A stretch of 64,000 nt of DNA from contig CM041108.1 of NCBI GenBank assembly GCA_023079485.1, positions 3,224,001 to 3,288,000 of the forward strand, read 5' to 3'. The position numbers were made by a program, and so were the translations under genes. The first letter of the stretch is position 1; the number at the start of each line of letters is the position of its first letter. Below the pieces are notes generated by a model that worked only from the letters and a program-made list of their open reading frames with translations, was not told where the DNA came from and searched no databases. Of the stretch, positions 34,086 to 45,218 are shown piece after piece. The stretch comes from Archilochus colubris. Its lineage: Eukaryota; Chordata; Aves; Apodiformes; Trochilidae.

Positions 34086-36720
34086 GCTGGCTGGAAGGGG
34101 AAGAGCTGCAGAGGGGGCAGGCAGGCAGCACTCCCCTGGAGCAGAGCCCATGCCTCCCTCAGGAGCAGGGAATATTTTGCAAAGCAGAAGGGGAAAAAAA
34201 AAAAAAATCAAAAAAAAAAAAATCAAAGAGATTCAAATCGTTCCCCATTAAAGCGTCGCTGAAACCCGCAGCTTGGTTTCAGCTCACTGAAGCAAACTAG
34301 AGGCAGATAAAAATAATGATATGGTTAGCTAAGTGTTTACCATCAGGGAGTGAAAAACTTAGAACCAAGGTGTCACAGCACCTGCCCAACAGCACGGAAA
34401 GCCTCCCCTCTTAAGCCATCCCACCTCTCTTGCCTCCCATCCAGTTCTTCAAACAGCCCCAGATGCTGGAAATTGATGGAGCACCAAAGAAAGGCTCCTG
34501 GGCTGGCTGGCTCTGCATCCCCACCCTATCCCATCTCCTTGGGATTGCCTGTTTTGAGCATCAGCACCATGTGTGGATTGAGGGAGAGGACTTAACCAGA
34601 CCTGCTGGGAGAGGGGCTGGATTTGGGGCAGCACCCCTGGGGCACAGCTCACCCACCCTGCCCCCTCCCCTGGAGCCAAGCTCACTCCCTCAGATCCTTT
34701 TATTGCTGCTGGTGACACCATGGGGGAGGAAGAATAAGAGCATTTGCACAAAGGCATGGCAAGTTTAGATGAATTTTCTTGGCTACTCACCCAGAAACCT
34801 CCATGCCAGCCCAAAACCCCTCCATGGAGCACCCAGAACCACTTGAGAGCCCAGGAAGGGGCTGCAGGTGATGCTGCACCCTGATCCCCCATCCCTAACA
34901 CTGACATCTCACTTCTTCCCAGTGTGCAGCTGTGGGTGCTGGAGAGCTGAGCCCCACCAGTGAAATAAAATGCAATAATCTGGCTGAGGGTTGGAGCTGA
35001 TGCTCCACAAAGCCTTCATGCTCCAATTCACACCCGCTTGGCCAAGCATGTTTGGTTTGCAAGGCTGTTTGTGTGGGGGAAGAGGAGAGAAAATCCCAGG
35101 GTGAGCAGTTTAGTTCTGCTCAGTGTTTTCCCCCACCCCTCTCTGCCACTTAAAATAAAACAAACAACAGCGTGGTAGCATTTTTTATAGTCTTTTTTCT
35201 TTTTTTTTTTTGGTGTGAGTATACAACAGAAAGCCCAGGACATGATTCATTTGCTGCAGAGGTTGCTCCTGATCCAGGGAAGCCAAGCACACTGCTCATG
35301 TGATTCATTGGGGAAAAGAGTGAAAAATACTTCGAGTTCCCCTGAAAGCTGCAGAAATACAGAGCCTGCATCCCCCTTTGGTGACCAGCAAATGGCAGCT
35401 ACAGCCTTTCCCCTGGAAAAGCATCAGGACACGTGTGGCTTCAGGACCATCCAGGACATCTCAACTGCTGTGCTGAGCATCACCAGGTGAAGCCATGGAT
35501 TCAACCAGCTCTTAAGGGAAGCTAAAAGCCAGGGAAAGTCTAATTACCTTCCTTCTCCTCCTCAGCAACCTGAGGCAGAAAAGTCAAGGAATCTGGGCTG
35601 GTTTTTTCCACCAAACTCTTGAAAAACAGTGCCTGGCTGTCCTGGGAGTCATTTCACTGCGGCAGAGCAGAGGCAATGCCTGCAGTAGGTCCAGGACTCG
35701 TGAATCTCCTGTGTCCTTGCCCAGCAGAAAACCAAGCACAGACATAGAGTGACAGATAAAATAGCATCCCACAGCTCCCAAAGGCAAACTGAGGTCAAAC
35801 CTCCATGGGGACACTCAGAAAGCAGCTCAAGGGCTTTCTGACCTTCCCTAGGATACGTGGGATGAAGGGAGGCACTCCAGATGCCACCGCAGAGGGACGT
35901 TTGTGCCAGGACCTGTCAGGGAAAGCTTTCGTTTCCCACCAGCAGAAATGTTTGCAGATGAGGAAAAGCTACCAGAAGGCTCGGGGAAACATCCACATTT
36001 TTTAGGGGCTCGTCTGAACCCATTAGCACATCTTAATTGCTACCGGCACAGAGGAACGCCAGACTTTCGCACGTCTGCCGAGTCTGTCTGCTTGCTGAGG
36101 GAGAAGAAGAAAAAAAAAAAGAAAAAAACCAGCCCCGAATCCTGCAGGCTTGGAAGTTCGGTCTCTTCCATGCACAATCTGTCCCTGGGGCTCCTCAGCT
36201 GTTTGCAGGAGGCTGCAGGGAGAAAGGGAAAGGAGCCAACACCTTCCCCTCCCAACCTTCCTCCTGGCGAACACCGGGAGTTGCCAAAAGAGCAGAGGAG
36301 CTGAGCCCGGCCACACATCCCCATGTTTCCCAGCATCAGAGACAACACCATCACTGGTTCTTTACAACACTGTGGGGACACTGGAGAGGTTGTCCGAGGA
36401 CAAAAAGGCTTCCCCAGAGCAAGGAGGGAGGTGGGAGCCAAGGGATGGCAGCTCCCAGGAAAAAAGTTGGGGCTGCTGCAGAGCATCAGTTAATTTGTAC
36501 TCATGGAAACGGCCAGGCCAGGTCAGTGGCTGCTGGCTGAGGAGCTGGGGAGTGTTGCTGGTTGTGATCTGTCCATTTTTTTTCATTTCTTTTTAAGGGG
36601 ATTTTCATTTTAAAAAGCTGCCTTGATAAGGAATTTACCAGGGCAAAATGAGATTATGTCAGAGTTCAGAGTAGCTAAAAGCTGCAGCATTGCTGGGGAC
36701 TTGGAGGCTGCTGCTTATAC
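34086..36720. other. Non-coding stretch, no gene seen
   Basis: Two A-rich runs lie at about 34193-34222 and one at 36108-36127. A T-rich run at about 35197-35211 and its neighbours give Lys- or Phe-rich short frames. I recognise no domain, exon or repeat family. Confidence 0.5.
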
Positions 36721-37090
36721 TATCTCTCTATCATCACACATATCCTTCTATCTAATCTATCTAGCACCATATATACCCTTTAGCTCCCCAGCTCTCACAG
36801 TCCTTGCCCTCTATCCATCATCCACCCATTCATCAACACACATCCAGCTCTATCTACCTAGCCATCACTATAAATATCCCATCCATCCATCTCTCCCAAG
36901 CTCTCTCTCATCAGAAGCCCCTTTCCCTACCCACCTTCACACACACACACACAGACAGAGCCACAGATGCACCTCCCTACCTGTCCATCTGTCAGCAGCA
37001 GTGTGCTCACCTCCTCTCCCCTTCCACCCCACTATCCCTCACCACACGTATCCTTCTATCTGCCAGCCCATCCATCACAGCCACTCACTT
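36721..37090 (+). repeat. Degenerate CATC/TATC pyrimidine-biased low complexity
   Basis: Many interspersed TATCT, CATCC and CACAC units, including (CA)n at about 36938-36953. It explains the Ser/His/Pro-rich 223-codon open frame at 36623-37294, which is not considered a gene. Confidence 0.8.
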
Positions 37091-37600
37091 CCAGGGGCTG
37101 AGGTGCCTCCCTGCTCAATTTACTATCTCAGGGCACCAGATATTTTTGCTGTTGGAGTGTTGAATCCATCCCCTATCAAGCTGCAGGTCCCTTTCCTCCC
37201 ACACCCTGGCAGCCCTGAAGAAGGGATTGAATGGGAAAGGTGCTGGGAGAGATGCTCAGAGCCAGCTGTAGGGATTTGTCATGGAAGTGGATGAGGAGTG
37301 GGCTCAGTGCTGAGCCCCCTGGGCTGTGCTGGATCTGCACATGAAGTTCTACATGTACAGGCAGGAGAAAGAGGCAAGCTCCTGGTCTGGGCAGGAGCAA
37401 CCCCATGGTAGAGTGTGAAAAACAGACAAACATTTATAATAAGGGTGCTGAGCACCTTCTGCAAGTGTGCAGCAAGGGTTTAAAGTAAAATCCTGATCCT
37501 CATGGAAGAGCATCAGCACCCCAGACCCTGCCCAGCCTCTTCGCAGTACAATCTCCCTGCTGCACAGCAGAGACAGAAATGCCCCCCCAAAGTCTCCAAA

Positions 37601-37660
37601 ATCTCGTGTTCCCTCACCAGATCTCATGTTCCCTCACCAGATCTCATGTTCCCTCACCAG
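37601..37660 (+). repeat. 20-bp tandem repeat, three units
   Basis: ATCTCATGTTCCCTCACCAG is repeated three times. The first unit has G in place of A at its sixth position. Confidence 0.96.
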
Positions 37661-37763
37661 ATCAGCCACTGAGGCTCTTTTTAACACCCCAGTTTTCACT
37701 TCCCACCGGGCATCTCCCTGACTGATGGTGCAGCACAGCCATGCCGGAGCTGGAAGGCAGCGT

Positions 37764-37786
37764 GGGCAGGAGGGAGGGGGGGTGGG
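37764..37786 (+). other. Potential G-quadruplex motif
   Basis: Four G-runs (GGG, GGG, GGGGGGG, GGG) separated by loops of 5, 1 and 1 bases. The sequence fits the usual G3+N1-7 pattern. Formation in the cell is not known. Confidence 0.6.
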
Positions 37787-38188
37787 ATGGTGGAAGGGAC
37801 AGACACTGCCCAGTGGCCCCAAGATGCACAATTTCCTGGGGAAAAGAAACCACACCAAGTGGTGCTTAAAAACTGAAAGCTGCTACTTTAATTACAGCCT
37901 TTCTGCTTTATCACCAATAGCATTTCTCACACATTCATCAGCAAACCTGGTAATAAATCAATCGCGGGTAGCCAGGAGCTGCAGTCTGGCTCCTTCCCTT
38001 TCTCTTCCCTGCTCCCTGCGAGCTCTCACACCATTAGTATGCAGTCCAGCACTGCCAGTCTGTGCATTTCTCATCGGCTTTGGACTGGAGCTAGGATCAA
38101 GCAGGTGCCCCCAGCACAGATTTCACACCACCAGCTTTGGCTGCGGGGCTGGTGGAGGAGATGGAGGATGTGCCTGAGTGTCTCAGGG

Positions 38189-38211
38189 CACACACACACA
38201 CACACACACAC
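38189..38211 (+). repeat. (CA)n microsatellite
   Basis: About eleven uninterrupted CA units. Confidence 0.95.
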
Positions 38212-41200
38212 CCCCTGCATGCTGTGTGGGTATTTCTGCACCCCTGGGGGTTTTTTTAGGGGGTGTGGGGATGGGGCTGCAGCTCACCCTATGGCTGAGT
38301 ACAGGCAGTGGCTGTTGTGCTGGTTCCTGCTCCTTCTGCTCCTTATTTTGTGCCCAGAAAACTTGACAGCAGGGCCAGGCTGGGTGTGGGGTGTGCAGGA
38401 CAATTCCCTACTCAGGCAAAATATTTTTCCTACGAAACATTTTCCATGCACTGAAATGGGCTGACATCAGTACCATGGGGCTTTCTGTGCCCCTCACCTG
38501 CCATCAAACCCACAAAGAAAACTGAGGTCTGGGGGAGAACCCCATAAAGGTGTTTTCCTGTGCCTTTGCTGTGTCCTTGTGCTTGGGACAAGTGGGTTCT
38601 GCTACCTGTCTCCTACCTGAACAAGCCAGGTTTGCAGATGGTGCAGCATCCAGCCATGCTGCACAGGAGCTGCCAGGCTTATCCCTGCACACAAATTCCT
38701 GGAGAGGAGACTGCATCCCCTGACTGCTGTCACAACTCCAAGATGAGGCTAAGGGCTCCTGGCCAGGTTGCCAGCAGGGCTGGAGCAGGATCCAGCACAG
38801 GGATAAGAGGACAATGACAATGACCCCAGCTCAGGACTCTTTGCACAGGCTGTTTGGCACCTGCCTCCTCCTGACCTATTGCTGTCCTCTGCAGCAAAAC
38901 CATTGTGGTGCTTAAATGGAAATCAAACAATTCCAAACCCTTCGTTTCTCCACTCTTTATTTCACCATCACCTCCCTGAGCTTCCCGAATCTTCCCCCCA
39001 TTTCCCTTTCCTTATTAAGTCCCTCTGAGCTCCCCTCCTCGTTAGCAAAGCTCACTGATACCTGCAGCTCCCCATCCACCACCACCTCCCCCCCAGAGTG
39101 CTGCCCAGATGTGCAGAGCAGCTGCCCAGATGTGCAGGGCACAGTGCCAGGTGGTGATGATGGAGAGGGAGCAGCTGCTTCACCTCTGTTCCCCTGCTCC
39201 CATCCAGCCTGGCTCAGGGCTGACCCCCAATCCCTCCCTGCTCTGCAAACTCAGGAGATGAGGGGGTCCTTCCAGTTCCTACTGGAGTGAGTGTGTGCAA
39301 ATCAAATTGACCTTGAACACTAATTGGCCCCCTAATTAGCACTCTCAGAAGAGAAGCAGAGGAGCAGGAGGTCTGGGTTTTTCAGAGGAAGGGGCAGAGC
39401 TTTGGCAGGGGAAAAAAGGAGCAGCCAGCCCTCTGTGCTGTTTCTGCATGGGTGAAGGACCCATCTGTGTGTTTAAGGATGAAAATTCCCTCCCTGAAGG
39501 CAAACTTCGTGGGAGCAGGAGCTTTCCTGAAGCAGGGATCACCATCCCAGGGGGATCACCCCAAGGATGCTCATCTGAGGAACCTGTTCACAGGTGTTTT
39601 CTCCTCACCACCAGCTCTGCATGGAGCCTCAGGAGCCAAATACCTCACTGCAGATACCATTAATTCTACAAATCCCCAAATCCCACCCTCCTGCCACCTC
39701 TCATCCCAAGAAACCCAGAGACAAACGTGCTGAAACTGCCAGCTGGAGCTGCTCTCCCTCCCCAAAGTCTGCCACGACCCTCCCTTCAGTCTTGCTCCGA
39801 GCCCAGACCAGCGAGGAGGCTCCAGTAAAAACCAGTAAAAACCAGTGCTCCTGGCTCAGCCCTTACTGAGAAAGAGGGATCAGAGCATGCTGAGCTCCCT
39901 TCCTCACAGAGAGTGGTGCTGGCAGCAGGCTGGGGAGCTGGGCTGTGTGCTCACCAGCTGCTGCTTTCTTCACCTACTTGCCTCCCTGACCACAACTGCT
40001 CTTTAATTATTTAATGTCTGCAAAATACCTCGAGATTTGGCATTGGAAGGGAGATGAACTGCACAGCCTAAAACTGGGCTTTTCCATCTCCAATTCCTTG
40101 CATTTTATCCTGGGATGAAAGCAGCTCTATTAGGCAAAGCATCAGTATTATTAGATTTCCTTAGAGCCCTAACAAACGGATATTAGATTATTACTGCAGA
40201 TGCATTTCTAAGGCACTCATCACCAGAGTATCTGGGCATCAATTACACAGATTTAGAGATGAAAAACTCTTTGCCCAAGAGAACAGGGTACAAAACCCCT
40301 TCTCTTTTTGCCTCCCTTCCCCATTTCTTCCAAATCCATTCACTTCCCTCCCACTGCCTTCTGCAGAGCCAGGGCTGCTTACAAGGAAAGCTCTGGGGTT
40401 GATGGGCAACCCTTCAATCTTTGAAACATCTGAAGCAGCAAAAGCTTTTTGTAAAGACTGGCAGGAGTCAGCTGAAGAGATTTCAATGTGCAAATGGACA
40501 TAAAAAGATGCAAGTGGGGGAATGAAACACCGGATTTTTTGTTCTAAGGACAAAGGATTTGCTATTAGATCAGATGACCCGATGGCCCAGCTCCAGCACC
40601 TACAGGTCACACCACACAGAAAGTCAGTCCTGCTTTAGGGGTGGACTGAAAAAGCTGCAAAGTTTGGGTTTGACTACTCTGATACCATCTCTGATAATTC
40701 CCTGCATTACTATTTCCATTATGCCAACCCTTAGCAACGCTGCAGGAATTGTGCTGGATATTGAACACACAAATCCACGGCTGGAAGTGCTTAAAGGCAG
40801 AAGAGAAAAGATCAAAGTTGGAGAGAGAAAACAAGGAGTAGGGGCTTGGCCAGTATCACAAGGCTGGTCTGCAGCAGGGACCAAGATGTTCCCGATCCCC
40901 CAGGTCCCAGGGAGCAGTCAGGCTGGCGTGGGACCATGCCCCATCACCCAGCCTCACTCAGCCTTTCTTGCCCTTCCAGCTTCTCTCTCTTCCAAAGAGA
41001 TGGAATATCAGGATGTACACACACACTTTCATTCCAACAGCTCGCTCCAGAGATTGCGGTTTGGCCCCGTTTCAGAGCAAAAGCATCAAACCAATCCCTT
41101 TCCCTGGCAGTGTCAAGCCATGTCCATTCCAGCCCATAGGTAAATGCTTCACAACTACCCCCAGGAGATGCCTTCAGCCCCTCTCACAGCCCAGCTCACT

Positions 41201-42890
41201 CACACATCAAGCTGCCAGGAGGGGCAAAACCTGAACCAAATCTCTTAATTCTTTTTCCAGTTACTGCAGACCAGGCTCCCTTTCCCAGCACAGCTTCTCC
41301 CTGCTTCTGCAAGCCAAGCCCAGCTGTTCTGCTCATCCCACAGCACCTTCTGCATCACTGCTGGAGATAAAGCTGGCTGCTCCAGCAAGCTCAGCTCTCT
41401 GCATCTGCCAGGTTTTCAATAAAAAGCTTTCAAAAGTGCCCTCCTGCTTCAATCCATGGGCAGAGCTCCCACCTGGAGCCAGGACCAGGCTCTCCCCCTG
41501 CAATCCCAGGTCACTCCTACACCTCCTCTGGATGGTTTTACAAGTTACAAGGTCAACATGTTCAGTCCTCTCTTGGGCAGAGATGCAGCTTGACCTCGTG
41601 CTGCTGCTCTAATGGTGGCTGTGAAGGAATTTCCAACCCCTGCAAGGGTCAGGCACCACCAGCATCTCCTCTCACCTCCCAGATCCCTGCCGTGCTCTGG
41701 CCAGAGCCAGGGAATCTCATTGCTAAAAGTCCACAAGGCTCTGTGGGTCCTCTCTTCCCCTGCTAACCCCATGCACAAGCCACCAGAGCTGTCACCACCA
41801 GCAGTGCCTGTGCTGAGGAAGAAAAGATATTCCAGTGATCACCCCCCTGCAGATACTTATAACAAAAAGGAGGAAGATTCCCCAGAGATTCAAAGACCTG
41901 TCCATTCCTCCTCTCCTTCAGCCTCTCCTCCAGGGCAAGCATCTCAGCCTCAGGAGCAACCTCAGAAATCCATGCTCATGGAATCACAGTTAGTTCCTTT
42001 GTTTTATTTATTATTTTCCCAGCCTGAACTCAAACCTCCTTCAGCACGGGACAAGAACCACCCAGAACTTCACATGCACAAAAACTGTGAGGGGGTGAGA
42101 GAACACCCAGACATGGGAAGGGCAGGAGGCTCCTTCCAGTGCATTGCTTTGGGTGCCATCAGGTATTACCCAGCCTAAGTCAGGATTCAAGTGATGGATG
42201 GAAGATTCTGGGAGAAGATGGGGACTTCTTTTGCATCACCTGGACTGCTCTCTATGCACCCACCCTGCTGCACTTCTCCTCCCATGATGGGTTAAAGGAA
42301 AAAAAAGCAGGCAGTTATCCACAATCCCTGGTAGCAAGGACAGAGGAGCATCAGGGCACATGTCCTGCTCTGATTTCATCCCTTGGCCATGTCTTTCCAT
42401 CAACCTTGCTGCACATCAGCTGCTGCCTTTGCCCCAGCCAAGCATCAGCTGCTTTGGGTCAAGGACCACGTCTCTGAACCGAGGCAGCAGGACTGGCAGG
42501 TTCCTGTCTCAGTTCTGCCTGCAGTGATGCTGGACAAGTCACAGGAGCTTCAGCTTCTGCAACAAGCACCAGTTCTTTTAGTCCCCAGCACAGAAGGGAC
42601 ACAGAGAGAGCAGGGCTCCTGCTAAACCCTCATCTGCAGGGAAAAGCCTCCCCGCAGCACCGTAGTCACCGAGCCACCGGCCGGGGCTCACCTTAGCCAA
42701 GTTAATTGCAAAACCAGCAGTGCCCGAGCAGAAGGCAGCTGGCAGGGCTCTCCAGAAAAGCCAATTCCCACACTAAAGAGCCGATGGGATTTCTGTGAGG
42801 AAGGGAGCAGAGAGGGAGCAGGGGTGAAGGAGCTGAGAGCGTCCCAGACAATCGCTCTGCCGGCGCTAACGTGTGGATAAATAGCCAGTG

Positions 42891-43380
42891 CTGACATCTG
42901 CTGAGAAATACCTTCCCTGCTCCACGCTGAGAATTGCAATCTAATCATATCCCATCTGCCCCCCTCCCTCCCATCCTTCCCCCACCCAATTACCAAGCCT
43001 GACATTATCCGTCATCTTCCCTTTGTGTCGGCGAGAATCCAAACGCAGATGCCGGGAAATTAATAATAATTGTTGTGTCAAAATGCGGGATGTAATCAGG
43101 ATGCGGCGTGGAAGCTAATACAAACACAAACAAATGGTATTTATCCTCCCGAAAGATCCCTCCCCTCCCTTTCCTAAGGGCCGTGGATGATAATACTCAT
43201 GGAAGAGATGAATCAGTGCTAATGTAGGGATTAGGAATAGATCCCAAACCCCAGCCTGGGCTGCAATCAAAAGGAGCGCTCTTAATTGAAATTAGAGCTG
43301 GGATTTCTGTGCCTCCACAGAGATGGGTTAAGCCCGTCGGGGCTAAACAGAAGGGAAAATAAAAATAGCATCTTTATTTG
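42891..43380. promoter_or_regulatory. Candidate conserved non-coding element
   Basis: The block mixes retained CpGs (TGTCGGCGAGAATCC, AACGCAGATGCCGGG, ATGCGGCGTGG, GGAGCGCTC, GCCCGTCGGGGC) with homeodomain-type cores (AAATTAATAATAATTGTTG, TGTAATCAGG, CTTAATTGAAATTAGAG). It also has a palindromic GCCCGTCGGGGC-like element near 43333. The composition is like that of 11401-11870 and unlike the AG/CT-rich flanks. No exon is seen. Confidence 0.42.
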
Positions 43381-45070
43381 AGAACAAGAAGGTGGGCAAT
43401 GAGGAAAAAAAAAGATCCTCTCTAGCTTTGGCACACCTGGTTTTCACAGCCTTCCCTTTTGAGGTTGGGTTTTGTCCCAGTGCCGATTCCCGCAGGCAGG
43501 CCAGGGATGCTGTGCTCCTCCTTCTCACACAGACATCTCTCTCCCTTTTTAGCTCCAGCCCAGGTTCAGAAAGGATATTTCAAGATCAAACCGATGAAAC
43601 CAGGGGTGAGCTGAGCTCAGGGTCCTGTTCCCAACCCTTTCCTGAAACTTTTCACCATTCCTCCAGTGAAACGCTCTCTTTACCCTGATGCTCACCCCAG
43701 CAAAGAGAAGTGCTCTCACTTTCATTCCTTTTATTCTGCAGCCCAGGCATGTGGGCACAAAAGGTGAGGGACAGACCACCAGAAAAAGCACAACTCCTGC
43801 TTTGATTGCTGCTTCAGCTCCCACATCCCCTTAGGATTGCTAAGTGGCAGCAAGGCAACTTCATCTCCTACTGCCTCACCCCAACACACAGCCCCCAAGC
43901 TAAGCAGATTTAAACATCTGCCTTTTATTCAGAGGGACTGAATTCTTCCTAAATCCCAGTCCCAGGCAAGAAGGATGCTCAGGAGATGGGTACTTAATGG
44001 TTGCATCTCCCCTTCTCTCTTTCCAAAAGTCCTGGTGATGGGCTGACTCCTCTTACCTTTCCCTCTCCCAGCCTCCTCACCCCGAGTGATCCCTCTCCAC
44101 AAATATTACTCAAAGGAGTCTGGCACACATGAGAAGCAGAAAATAGGACCCAGCCACAGTTTATTCCCACGAGCATATTAGCAATTCCTGTGCTTTAATT
44201 CCAAAGTAGACTTTACTTCTAAAAAGAGCTTTCTAAATCCTTGGGAACGATGCCACAGCCTATGCCTTCCACTCCCAAATACAAACCCAGAGTAAAAACA
44301 GATCCAAAACTAGATCAGCCCATCCTGAAAGAGCCCAGTTGCAAATAAAAAAAAAAAAAAAAAGCCCAGCCAGGAAAAATCACATTTCCAGAGGTGAGCA
44401 GCAGAGAGAAAACTCTGCAAAGCTGCCTGAGATCCTGCACAGACTTAATTCATCAGCTTGGCAGTGGCAGGTCCTCCAGGGCAAGCCATGGGGTTGCAGG
44501 TCACCAGAGACTCAGTCAAGTATGGCCAGTTGGAGATGACTTAAGATACATCCCTATTCCCTGTTTGAACTTTCTGTGTCTCTCCAGTGTCCTCTCCAGG
44601 AAAAGCTGGCACGGCAGCCAACACGACAGCATTCCAAAAAGTGATAGCAGGGAATGCTGCTGGTGCTGCTCACCCCAGCTGCAAAGCTCTGAGATGCTGC
44701 TGGGGAGTTTACAAGCCTCCTTGTACCCCAGCCAGACTTTGATTTATACCTTCAAGCTGCAGAAAGCTTTGCAGACACCAAGCTGGACAGATGGTTGTAG
44801 CAACCAAGATTTCAGGCAGTGATCTGGTTATACAGACAACAGAGTTTTGAAGACCACCCATAAAATTCCTCAGTAGCTTTCATTTGTACAGTTAATTATG
44901 AGCGTGCCAGGGATCTGGCAAGGACAGCTTTGGATTAGCCTTAAGACTGAAGTTTGAGAGCAGGTCCCAGCTCTGAAGAGCCTGGCTCATGGCATATTGA
45001 GGCACTGATTGCAGTGCTGGTCTTGAGGCCAGTCCAGAGCTAAATTGATTTTTAACACAGGCACCGTGTA
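43381..45070. other. Non-coding stretch, no gene seen
   Basis: Unique-looking, with an A-run at 44347-44362. Open frames are short and none shows a domain or plausible splice context. Confidence 0.5.
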
Positions 45071-45218
45071 GAAATGCAGAGCTTTCATAGCAGATGCATT
45101 TGGAGTTGGTTTACACCACGGAGAAATGCAGAGCTTTCATAGCCAGATGCATTTGGAGTTGGTTTACACCACATAGAAATGCAGAGATTTCATAGCCAGA
45201 TGCATTTGGAGTTGGTTT
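45071..45218 (+). repeat. 52-53-bp tandem repeat, 2.8 units
   Basis: Units start at 45071, 45123 and 45176. Each contains GAAATGCAGAG, TTTCATAG, CAGATGCATTTGGAGTTGG and TTTACACCAC; the last unit is cut before TTTACACC. Units differ at only a few bases, so the expansion is recent. The ATGCAT palindrome occurs once per unit. Confidence 0.95.

Larger units (their letters stand above)
37091..42890. other. Long non-coding stretch, no gene seen
   Basis: Open frames at 40559-41143 and 41612-42178 (about 190 codons) are rich in Ser, Pro and Gln and lack any domain. An 11-bp direct repeat (CCAGTAAAAAC) lies at 39824-39845. GATGCTGGACAAGTCACAGG near 42527 weakly resembles a MIR block. No gene could be supported. 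Confidence 0.5.

Noticed and set aside
36623..37294. 223-codon Ser/His/Pro-rich open frame
   Set aside because: Explained by the degenerate CATC/TATC/CA low-complexity region.
37601..37660. Possible CRISPR-like repeat
   Set aside because: The 20-bp units are directly abutting with no spacers, and the DNA is from a bird.
41612..42178. 188-codon Ser/Pro/Gln-rich open frame
   Set aside because: It looks superficially like a disordered protein segment but has no known motif and no exon boundary support.
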